DNA from: CALAGJ01 sp964293305
GTDB taxonomy: Bacteria > Bacteroidota > Bacteroidia > Chitinophagales > Chitinophagaceae
NCBI GenBank assembly: GCA_964293305.1
Contig: CAXYYO010000048.1
Coordinates: forward strand, 1-23,174
Reading direction: 5' to 3'
DNA length: 23,174 nucleotides
In this document: positions 15,265 to 21,852 of the stretch, piece by piece
Layout of the letters: every line of letters starts with the position of its first letter
Position numbering within the stretch: the stretch's first letter is position 1
The notes under the pieces: generated by a model
Seen by the model: the letters and a program-made list of their open reading frames with translations, nothing else
What the model was told of the DNA's origin: nothing
The model's database searches: none
Made by a program: the position numbers and the translations under genes

Positions 15265-15657
15265 CTATTCACTTTTCAAACTCTTTACAGGGTTTGCCTT
15301 AGCCGCTTTAAATGCTTTATAGCCAACCGTCATCCAAGCTATAGCAACGGATAACAATATGGCTACTACAAATACACCAATGCCAATATCTATCCTATTC
15401 ACAAAATTTTTGAGCCAGTCCTACATCATTTACAAGTCTGTGGGTATGGCCAATACAAATGCAAGAATAATAAGCAAGGCAAACACTCTTTTGCAAATAA
15501 ATACATGATGCCAGATACACTTACACACAACACGTTTCTAATGCCAATTTCCTTTGTTTTTTTACAACCATAAACGAATCAATCCATATAAACCAAGGCA
15601 ACTGATTAAGATGGCAAGTGCTGCAAATATTTTATAGAGTAGGCTTAGTCTTTGCTT
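15265..15657 (-). pseudogene. Decayed 3' end of a MacB/FtsX-type ABC transporter permease
   Basis: Reading the minus strand from 15657, the fragments 'KQRLSLLYKIFAALAILISC' + 'LGLYGL', then (another frame) 'FMVVKKQR', then 'TKEIGIRNVLCVSVSGIMYL' + 'FAKE', then 'FALLIILAFVLAIP', then 'DWLKNFVNRIDIGIG' to 'AAKANPVKSLKSE' follow, in the right order, the C-terminal domain of MacB-like permeases (consensus E-QR..KEIGIRKVLGAS.., W.L..F.YRI, A..ANPVKSLR.E). At least three frameshifts are needed, and in-frame stops TAA (15430-15432) and TAG (15421-15423) interrupt the last part. The original stop is at 15265-15267. Only ~130 of an expected ~790 codons can be traced; the 5' part is gone or unrecognisable. 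Confidence 0.88.
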
Positions 15658-15722
15658 CTACACTATGCCAATTTATAAACTACCATTGGTAAAGGGTTTC
15701 AGGTATAGATGCTGAATATTTG

Positions 15723-15738
15723 TGTACGATTGCGTACA
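15723..15738. repeat. Interrupted inverted repeat TGTACG-ATTG-CGTACA
   Basis: Perfect 6-bp arms around a 4-nt centre. It is bracketed by direct copies of AATATTTGT (15715-15723 and 15738-15746), and a GCTGAAT pair lies just outside them. It could be an old operator of the decayed permease or a short hairpin. Sequence symmetry is the only evidence. Confidence 0.45.
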
Positions 15739-15793
15739 ATATTTGTTGCTGAATAGTACGGTTTATCAGCAGTTTTCGCTACCATGCAGACTG

Positions 15794-15805
15794 TCCGTAT
15801 ACGGA
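15794..15805. repeat. Perfect 12-bp palindrome TCCGTATACGGA
   Basis: Uninterrupted dyad, 55 bp from the TGTACG/CGTACA repeat and sharing its CGTA/TACG core. It may be an operator half of a two-site arrangement; no regulator gene is adjacent. Confidence 0.45.
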
Positions 15806-16000
15806 TACTACTTTTCATTTACATTATTTTAAATAGCGTTAAGTATTTCAACATTAAATACTGTTTTAAAAAGGTAGTCATTGGCAATACGCTGAATGCA
15901 CCTCTTTGTTATGACACTCAATTAGATTATTAAATCTATATATTTTACGAATATATTCATCATCAATTAACAACAACCGTTAGCTTTTTTACACATTACC

Positions 16001-16008
16001 TATCTTCG
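16001..16008 (+). promoter_or_regulatory. Candidate -7 element of the acyl-CoA carboxylase gene
   Basis: TATCTTCG matches TAnnTTTG with one mismatch and ends 17 nt before the ATG, implying a very short leader. No TTG is found at -33. Confidence 0.35.
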
Positions 16009-16025
16009 CCACCCATTAATTCAAA

Positions 16026-17657
16026 ATGAATATAGAATTTAATCGAAACGAAGATTGGATGAAACTGCTTTGCAGTGATTACCGTACTATTTTTGAGAAA
16101 AAAATAAAGCCTGGAGGTGGCAAAAAAGCAACAGACAAACAAAAAGAAAGAAATAAGCTCACAGCCCGTGAACGTATAGCTTATCTCTGCGATACAGATA
16201 AACCTTTAATAGAAATTGGGGCTTTTGCAGGGTATGAAATGTATGAAGAACAAGGCGGCTGTCCGGCGGGAGGCACTGTAGGTGTTATGGGGTATGTAAG
16301 TGGTAGGCAATGTGTGATTGTGGCCAATGACCAAACTGTAAAAGCAGGTGCTTGGTTCCCCATTACAGGTAAAAAAAATCTAAGACTACAGGAAATAGCA
16401 ATGGAAAATCATTTGCCGGTTATTTACTTAGTGGATAGCGCCGGTGTTTTTCTTCCTATGCAGGATGAAATTTTTCCCGACAAAGAACATTTTGGACGAG
16501 TATTCAGAAATAATGCCCGTATGAGCGCAATGGGAATTACACAGATTGCTGCTGTAATGGGTGCCTGTGTAGCAGGTGGAGCTTATCTTCCAATCATGAG
16601 TGACGAAACACTGATGGTGGAAGGCAATGGAAGTATTTTTCTTGCTGGCCCTTATTTGGTAAAAGCAGCTGTGGGGGAAGATATTGATATAGAAACACTT
16701 GGTGGTGCCGTAACGCATACGGAACTAAGTGGCATAGCTGACTATAAATTTAAGACCGAAGAAGCATGCTTAGATCAGGTAAAAAAAATAATGAGCAAAA
16801 TTGGAATGCCAGCTACTGCTGGGTTTAACCGTGTTGCTTCTAAACCTCCGCTTAAAATCAATGGTGAAATTTATGGGCTCATGCATGAAAAAAATGCTAA
16901 GCCATATAATGTGCTCAATGTCATTGAATGTTTGGTGGATGAAGGAAATTTTGAACCCTTCAAAGCTGACTATGGTAAAACTATAATCTGTGGGTATGCA
17001 CGTATAGATGGCTGGGCTGTAGGTATTGTGGCCAATCAACGCCTGATTTTAAAAAATAAAAAAGGCGAATTGCAAATGGGTGGCGTTATCTATAATGATA
17101 GTGCCGATAAAGCCGCACGCTTTATTTTAAATTGTAATCAAAAGAAAATTCCATTGGTTTTTCTACAGGATGTTACAGGTTTTATGGTAGGTAGCCGCAG
17201 CGAACATTCAGGCATCATAAAAGATGGAGCCAAATTGGTAAATGCTGTGGCTAATAGTGTGGTACCAAAGATTACCATCATAATGGGCAATAGTTTTGGT
17301 GCAGGAAATTATGCCATGTGTGGCAAAGCTTATGACCCTCGATTTATATATGCGTGGCCATCGGCAAAAATTGCAGTAATGGGTGGAGAACAAGCCGCAA
17401 AAACCTTGATGCAGATTCAAGTAGCCAGCTTAAAAGCTCAGGGTAAAACGGTAAGTGCAGAAGAGGAAAAGGGAATTTTGGATAGCATAAAAAGTAAATA
17501 CGATCAGCAAATGACTCCTCATTATGCCGCTGCCAGGCTTTGGGTAGATGCCATCATTGACCCGGCTGACACACGTATGCATATAGCTGAAGGTATTACC
17601 GCAGCTAACAACAATCCACAAATACCAGAATTGAAATTGGGAGTTTTCCAAGTGTAA
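16026..17657 (+). CDS. Acyl-CoA carboxylase, carboxyltransferase (beta) subunit, methylcrotonoyl-CoA carboxylase type
   Basis: 543 residues, the usual length for PccB/MccB-type subunits. The N-terminal crotonase-like half has 'KLTARERIAYLCD', 'GCPAGGTVGVMGYVSGRQ', 'LVDSAGVFLPMQDEIFPDKE' followed by 'HFGRVFRNNARMS', and 'GACVAGGAYLPIMSDE'. The C-terminal half has 'IVANQ', 'PLVFLQDVTGFMVGSRSEHSGI', 'KITIIMGNSFGAGNYAMCGKAYDP' and 'AVMGGEQAAKTL'. The FPDKEHFGR segment and the SEHSGIIKDGAK loop favour the methylcrotonoyl- or geranyl-CoA branch (leucine breakdown) over propionyl-CoA carboxylase. It moves CO2 from biotin to the acyl-CoA. The biotin carboxylase/carrier subunit must be encoded elsewhere, as none lies in the window. 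Subunit identity is secure; the substrate is inferred. Confidence 0.92.
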   Translation: MNIEFNRNEDWMKLLCSDYRTIFEKKIKPGGGKKATDKQKERNKLTARERIAYLCDTDKPLIEIGAFAGYEMYEEQGGCPAGGTVGVMGYVSGRQCVIVANDQTVKAGAWFPITGKKNLRLQEIAMENHLPVIYLVDSAGVFLPMQDEIFPDKEHFGRVFRNNARMSAMGITQIAAVMGACVAGGAYLPIMSDETLMVEGNGSIFLAGPYLVKAAVGEDIDIETLGGAVTHTELSGIADYKFKTEEACLDQVKKIMSKIGMPATAGFNRVASKPPLKINGEIYGLMHEKNAKPYNVLNVIECLVDEGNFEPFKADYGKTIICGYARIDGWAVGIVANQRLILKNKKGELQMGGVIYNDSADKAARFILNCNQKKIPLVFLQDVTGFMVGSRSEHSGIIKDGAKLVNAVANSVVPKITIIMGNSFGAGNYAMCGKAYDPRFIYAWPSAKIAVMGGEQAAKTLMQIQVASLKAQGKTVSAEEEKGILDSIKSKYDQQMTPHYAAARLWVDAIIDPADTRMHIAEGITAANNNPQIPELKLGVFQV

Positions 17658-17756
17658 ATAAGTAACATATTGATGAAAAATAAAGCATTACTAAAAGTAT
17701 TTATCATTTATTTTTCATGAATTTATTTTTTTAGGTTTTTAAGCCACTTAAAAAAT

Positions 17757-17764
17757 TATTTTTG
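17757..17764 (+). promoter_or_regulatory. Candidate -7 element of the UPF0173 gene
   Basis: TATTTTTG is a perfect TAnnTTTG match ending 23 nt before the ATG; it is followed by CCGCCC. No clear -33 TTG is seen upstream. Confidence 0.4.
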
Positions 17765-17787
17765 CCGCCCTCCGGAAAAATTCAGCT

Positions 17788-18468
17788 ATGGAATTTACTT
17801 ATTATGGTCATTCGTGTTTTTTAATACATACAGGTACACATCGCCTGCTGTTTGACCCTTTTATTTCACATAATGAGCTGGCACAACATATAGATCTTAC
17901 AAAAATTGAGGCTGACTATATTTTTATCTCTCATGGACATAATGATCATATTGCTGATGTAATAAAACTTGCCCTGCAAACAAAAGCAATGGTTATATGT
18001 AACTGGGAAATTTATGAATGGCTGGGGAAAAAAGGACTTACAAATATTCATCCAATGAATACGGGTGGCAGTAAGCAATTTGATTTTGGTACTGTAAAAT
18101 GTGTTATAGCGCAGCACAGTAGTGGACTACCGGATGGCAGCTATGGAGGAAATCCAATGGGCTTTATTATTAAGACTTATGATGGGAGTTTTTATTATAG
18201 TGGAGATACAGCACTCACCTTAGATATGCAGCTAGTACCACTTTGGGCCAAACTTTCATTTTGTATTTACCCTATCGGGAATAATTTTACGATGGATGTG
18301 GATGATGCCATCAAAGCTGCAAATTTTGTGCAGTGCAATAAAGTGATTGGTGTACATTACAACACTTTTGGTTATATTGTAATTGATACTAATCTTGCCC
18401 AAGAGCAATTTAGGGAGGCAGGTGCAGAATTACTTTTACCTGCAATTGGAAATACAATAACTATCTAA
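17788..18468 (+). CDS. UPF0173 / UlaG-like metal-dependent hydrolase (metallo-beta-lactamase fold)
   Basis: 226 residues. The metal site HxHxDH is at 49-54 ('SHGHNDHIAD'), with further ligands in 'AQHSSG', 'YYSGDTAL' and 'IGVHYNTFGY'. The start 'MEFTYYGHSCFLI' is the hallmark of this family (YtkL/UlaG group). UlaG itself is an L-ascorbate-6-phosphate lactonase, but most UPF0173 members have no known substrate and no ascorbate genes are near, so I give no specific function. Cytoplasmic. It lies alone between the carboxylase gene and parA, 38 bp before parA, and may be co-transcribed with parAB. Confidence 0.9.
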   Translation: MEFTYYGHSCFLIHTGTHRLLFDPFISHNELAQHIDLTKIEADYIFISHGHNDHIADVIKLALQTKAMVICNWEIYEWLGKKGLTNIHPMNTGGSKQFDFGTVKCVIAQHSSGLPDGSYGGNPMGFIIKTYDGSFYYSGDTALTLDMQLVPLWAKLSFCIYPIGNNFTMDVDDAIKAANFVQCNKVIGVHYNTFGYIVIDTNLAQEQFREAGAELLLPAIGNTITI

Positions 18469-18506
18469 TACTATATATCGCAAATCAACTAATTGTAAAT
18501 AAGTAC

Positions 18507-19307
18507 ATGACAAAAATTATCGGCATAACAAATCAGAAAGGTGGTGTGGGAAAAACCACTTCTGCTATTAATCTAGCAGCAAGTTTAGCCGTATTAGAAT
18601 ATCGCACTCTTTTAATTGACGCAGACCCACAAGCCAATACAACCACAGGTGTAGGTTTCGATTTGCACAACGTAACTACAAGTCTATATGACTGTATGAT
18701 ACATCAAGCTCAGGCAAAAGATGTTATCCTCAAAACCAATATTCCCAATCTTGATTTGATACCTTCTCATATCGATTTAGTTGGTGCTGAAATTGAAATG
18801 ATCAACTATCCAGAAAGAGAAAATGTACTAAAAAATTTAATTAATCCCATTAGAGAGAAATATGATTTTATCATCATAGACTGTAGCCCTTCTTTGGGAC
18901 TTATAACTGTGAATGCATTAACTGCAAGCAATAGTGTAATCATACCTGTGCAATGTGAATTTTTTGCATTGGAGGGTTTAGGCAAACTACTCAACACCAT
19001 AAAAATTGTACAAAACAGATTAAATACCGATTTGCAAATTGAAGGTATATTAATGACAATGTATGACGGCAGACTTCGATTAAGCAATCAAGTTGTAAAT
19101 GAAGTACGCAGACATTTTGATGAAATGGTTTTTAATACAATTATTCATAGAAATACAAGACTGAGTGAAGCACCCAGCTTTGGTAAGCCAGTAATACTTT
19201 ACGATGCAGAAAGTAAAGGGGCTGCTAACTATCTCAATTTAGCCAAGGAAGTACTCCAAAAAAACAATCTCACAAAAATGTCAATGGAAGAAAAAATCAT
19301 TGAATAA
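18507..19307 (+). CDS. parA: Chromosome-partitioning ATPase ParA (Soj)
   Basis: 266 residues. The deviant Walker A box 'KGGVGKTT' (11-18, with signature Lys11), the A' motif 'LLIDADPQANTT' and Walker B 'FIIIDCSPSLG' are all present, and the length is that of chromosomal Soj/ParA without an N-terminal HTH (so no plasmid-type autorepressor). ParA binds DNA non-specifically as an ATP dimer and moves ParB-parS complexes. parB follows after 44 bp on the same strand. Confidence 0.97.
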   Translation: MTKIIGITNQKGGVGKTTSAINLAASLAVLEYRTLLIDADPQANTTTGVGFDLHNVTTSLYDCMIHQAQAKDVILKTNIPNLDLIPSHIDLVGAEIEMINYPERENVLKNLINPIREKYDFIIIDCSPSLGLITVNALTASNSVIIPVQCEFFALEGLGKLLNTIKIVQNRLNTDLQIEGILMTMYDGRLRLSNQVVNEVRRHFDEMVFNTIIHRNTRLSEAPSFGKPVILYDAESKGAANYLNLAKEVLQKNNLTKMSMEEKIIE

Positions 19308-19351
19308 ACCGTAACAATTAAATTTTATTTATTAAGACAAAAGAAATTTGA

Positions 19352-20272
19352 ATGAGTACCCCAAAGCAACATAAAGATGCCTTAGGCAAAGGAATACGCA
19401 GCCTACTTCAACATATAGATGCAGATTTAAAAACAACTACAGGAAGACTGAAGCCATCCGTTATTGAAAATGCTACAGGCATTATTCGTATCAGTCTTGA
19501 GCAAATTGAAACCAACCCTAAAAATCCACGTAAAGATTTTGATCAAGATGCATTAAAGCAGTTGGCAGATAGTATGAAGCGTTTTGATGTGGTACAGCCT
19601 GTTACAGTTTCTCATTTAGAAAATGGACGTTTCAGATTAATATCAGGTGAACGAAGATTTAGAGCTGCAAAAATTGCAGGGCTAAAAGATATTCCCGCAT
19701 ATATACGCCAAGCCAATGACAGAGAGTTACTAGAGCTGGCACTATTGGAAAATCTTCAAAGAGAAGATCTAAATAGTATAGAAGTAGCACTCAGCTACAA
19801 ACGGATGATGGATGAACTCAACTACACCCAGGAGCAGGTAGCTGAGAGAATGAGCAAAGAAAGAAGTACCGTTACTAATTATATCAGGCTTTTAAAACTC
19901 CCTCCTGATATACAAGTGGCAGTGAGAAATAGCATCATCTCCATGGGGCATGCTCGTACACTTATAACCATTGAAACCATCGACACACAGATACTTATTT
20001 ACAATGAAATAAAATCAAAGGGATTGAGTGTGCGTCAAACGGAAGAACTGGTTCGTAAATACAATCGCAGTAGCGACAAATCTGTTAAATCTAGCACAAA
20101 ATCTTCCATGCCTGTACATTTCAAAAAAATGGAAGATACCTTAGCATCTCATTTCGAAACAAAAGTAAAGCTAAAGCACAGCAATAAAGGCGAAGGAAGC
20201 ATTACCATTGAATACTATTCGCTGGAAGAATTAAATAAAGTGCTGGAGCGTATGCAGGTATCCATTATATAA
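19352..20272 (+). CDS. parB: ParB/Spo0J partition protein (parS-binding CTPase)
   Basis: 306 residues. The N-terminus has the chromosomal ParB ending 'LGKGIRSLL' (11-19), which contacts ParA. The CTP-binding N-domain shows 'NPKNPRKDF', 'SGERRFRAAKIAG' (98-110) and 'ENLQREDLN' (133-141). The HTH ('YTQEQVAERMSKERSTVTNY', 158-177) and a C-terminal dimerisation domain follow. ParB loads at parS and slides as a CTP clamp. I did not see a parS-like TGTTTCACGTGAAACA in the window. The stop codon overlaps the ATG of the DUF5683 gene (TAATG at 20270-20274). Confidence 0.97.
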   Translation: MSTPKQHKDALGKGIRSLLQHIDADLKTTTGRLKPSVIENATGIIRISLEQIETNPKNPRKDFDQDALKQLADSMKRFDVVQPVTVSHLENGRFRLISGERRFRAAKIAGLKDIPAYIRQANDRELLELALLENLQREDLNSIEVALSYKRMMDELNYTQEQVAERMSKERSTVTNYIRLLKLPPDIQVAVRNSIISMGHARTLITIETIDTQILIYNEIKSKGLSVRQTEELVRKYNRSSDKSVKSSTKSSMPVHFKKMEDTLASHFETKVKLKHSNKGEGSITIEYYSLEELNKVLERMQVSII

Positions 20273-20931
20273 TGCTACGAAAAATATCAATTGCCCTATT
20301 TTTTCTATGTTGCGCTATGCGCAATGATGCACAAGTAAAAAACGATACGGCAAGCGATACTTCTATAACAGAATTAATCCCTTTGGATAGCGTATCGGTA
20401 TTGCAAAATGATACCAGTGCAACTGCCAAAATTTTAAAACCTCCACACGATGCAAGTATAGCTACAAGACGCAGTGCCATCATTCCCGGATGGGGTCAAG
20501 CTTATAACAAAGAATATTGGAAAATACCCATTGTTTACGCCGCATTAGGCATTACCGCAGGTACCTATTTTTATAATAACTCATGGTATAAAAGATGCCG
20601 TTTTGCTTATGATCTTGTTGTAGATGAAAATGTGGATAGATATAATGAAATAGACCCAAAACTACAAGGGCTTACCAGTGATCCAAGCTCTCTAGAATTT
20701 TATAGAAATACATTTAGAAGAGATAGAGATTATAGCGTATTGTATTTTTTACTTGCATGGGGATTAAATGTGGTGGACGCTACAGTGTTTGGTAATCTGA
20801 AAGACTTTGATGTATCTGATGACTTATCCATGCAGATACAGCCCATTTACAACCCCACAAACAGACAAACCGAATTTGGATTAGTATTATCTCAAAAAAA
20901 TAAAAAAGTGGAATTACTTCCGGTTCGATAA
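20272..20931 (+). CDS. DUF5683 domain-containing exported/membrane protein
   Basis: 219 residues. A signal peptide (MLRKISIALFFLCCAMRNDA|Q) is followed by a Ser/Thr-rich stretch, then the DUF5683 core from about 65: 'ATRRSAIIPGWGQAYNKEYWKIPIVYAALG' (quoted from two adjoining strands), a YFYNNSWYKRC turn and a second hydrophobic segment 'YSVLYFLLAWGLNVVDATVFG' near 160-181. The family is nearly confined to Bacteroidota and regularly follows parAB; its function is unknown. The one-base overlap with parB suggests coupled translation. In many relatives dapB and lepB come next, but here a small lipoprotein gene follows instead. Confidence 0.9.
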   Translation: MLRKISIALFFLCCAMRNDAQVKNDTASDTSITELIPLDSVSVLQNDTSATAKILKPPHDASIATRRSAIIPGWGQAYNKEYWKIPIVYAALGITAGTYFYNNSWYKRCRFAYDLVVDENVDRYNEIDPKLQGLTSDPSSLEFYRNTFRRDRDYSVLYFLLAWGLNVVDATVFGNLKDFDVSDDLSMQIQPIYNPTNRQTEFGLVLSQKNKKVELLPVR

Positions 20932-21019
20932 TCGTGCTTGGCGCACCGATTAATTTAGGAATTGATTGAATGCCACAATAAATTTTTTCAACCATCGTTT
21001 ACCTAATTTTACAACATCT

Positions 21020-21772
21020 ATGAATCAGATGAAACTTTATATTAAAATCCTGATGCTCTTTGTCTGTGTGAATGGTTGTAAAGAGGATAGTAATTTAGTT
21101 CCCTTTATTACAGCATCTGATTATTATCCATTGGCTGTTGGTAAATCATGGACTTACAGAATGGATAGTACCGGTCCATTTAATTTTGGCTCAGCCTTAA
21201 TAACTTCTTCCTATCATATCAAAGACAGCATAGCCGCAGATACATTTAGAGATAATAACAACAGACTTGTATATACAGTGCTGCGTTTTATTACTGACAC
21301 ATTAAGGGCAAATCCCTGGCAGTATCAATTAAGCTATACGGTTACCCCCACATCCACAGGATTAGAATTATTGGATGATAAGAATTTAAGATTTATCAAA
21401 CTCATTACTCCTGTAAGCGAAGGTAGATCCTGGCAGGGTAATAGTTATATTGATACCTACAGCGCTGGTTCTGCTTTTCGCTATTTAGACAATTGGAATT
21501 ATCAATATCAAAATATAGGTGGTACAGAAACCATTGGAGGTATTATTTATCCAAATACCGTAAAGGTATTTCAAAGAGATGAAACTTCACCAGATCTTCC
21601 TTTTGATCCTGAATTTTATCAGCAGCGCAACTATTCTAAAGAAATTTATGCCAGAGATATTGGCCTTATTTACAAAGAGTTTTTACACTGGACTTGGCAA
21701 ACCACTCCTCCGCCATCCCGTTATGAAGATGATAGTTACGGTATCACTTTGCAGCTATTAGAATACAAATAA
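21020..21772 (+). CDS. Hypothetical lipoprotein
   Basis: 250 residues from the ATG at 21020; an ATG at 21029 is equally possible, while a TTG at 20966 is unlikely because it would bury the signal peptide. The N-terminus 'MNQMKLYIKILMLFVCVNGC' ends in a lipobox (VNGC, Cys20), so the protein is probably lipid-anchored. The rest is a beta-rich chain starting 'YYPLAVGKSWTYRMDSTGPF', a beginning common to small Chitinophagaceae lipoproteins of unknown role. No domain is recognised and no catalytic motif is seen. It lies 88 bp after the DUF5683 gene on the same strand. Confidence 0.8.
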   Translation: MNQMKLYIKILMLFVCVNGCKEDSNLVPFITASDYYPLAVGKSWTYRMDSTGPFNFGSALITSSYHIKDSIAADTFRDNNNRLVYTVLRFITDTLRANPWQYQLSYTVTPTSTGLELLDDKNLRFIKLITPVSEGRSWQGNSYIDTYSAGSAFRYLDNWNYQYQNIGGTETIGGIIYPNTVKVFQRDETSPDLPFDPEFYQQRNYSKEIYARDIGLIYKEFLHWTWQTTPPPSRYEDDSYGITLQLLEYK

Positions 21773-21825
21773 TACAATCCAGCGTATTTTACTTAAACAG
21801 TGCTTAAATTGTTGTAAAGAGGGAT

Positions 21826-21833
21826 TACATTTG
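21826..21833 (+). promoter_or_regulatory. Candidate -7 element of the S8 peptidase gene
   Basis: TACATTTG is a perfect TAnnTTTG match 19 nt before the ATG, identical to the -7 box of the thiamine receptor. The nearest TTG (21809-21811) is only 14 nt upstream, shorter than the usual spacing. Confidence 0.4.
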
Positions 21834-21852
21834 GCAGCTAAATTTTATTGCC

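Larger units (their letters stand above)
14898..16025. other. Long intergenic region (permease relic plus dyad-rich stretch)
   Basis: Apart from the lysozyme promoter and the permease relic, this 1.1-kb stretch has no supported gene. A 7-bp hairpin (TTTCCCC/GGGGAAA, 15113-15130) lies 135 bp beyond the relic's stop; it has no T-run on either strand. Two inverted repeats lie upstream of the relic (15723-15738 and 15794-15805). Open frames in 15841-15960 read as nothing I recognise. The carboxylase promoter lies at the right end. Confidence 0.6.

Noticed and set aside
15077..15322. 81-codon plus-strand frame in the large gap
   Set aside because: It runs antisense through the clearly recognisable permease relic and has no protein-like features of its own.
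18480..20300. parS site near parAB
   Set aside because: No sequence close to TGTTTCACGTGAAACA was seen; TTTCGAAA-like stretches in parB are too short and fit the coding sequence.
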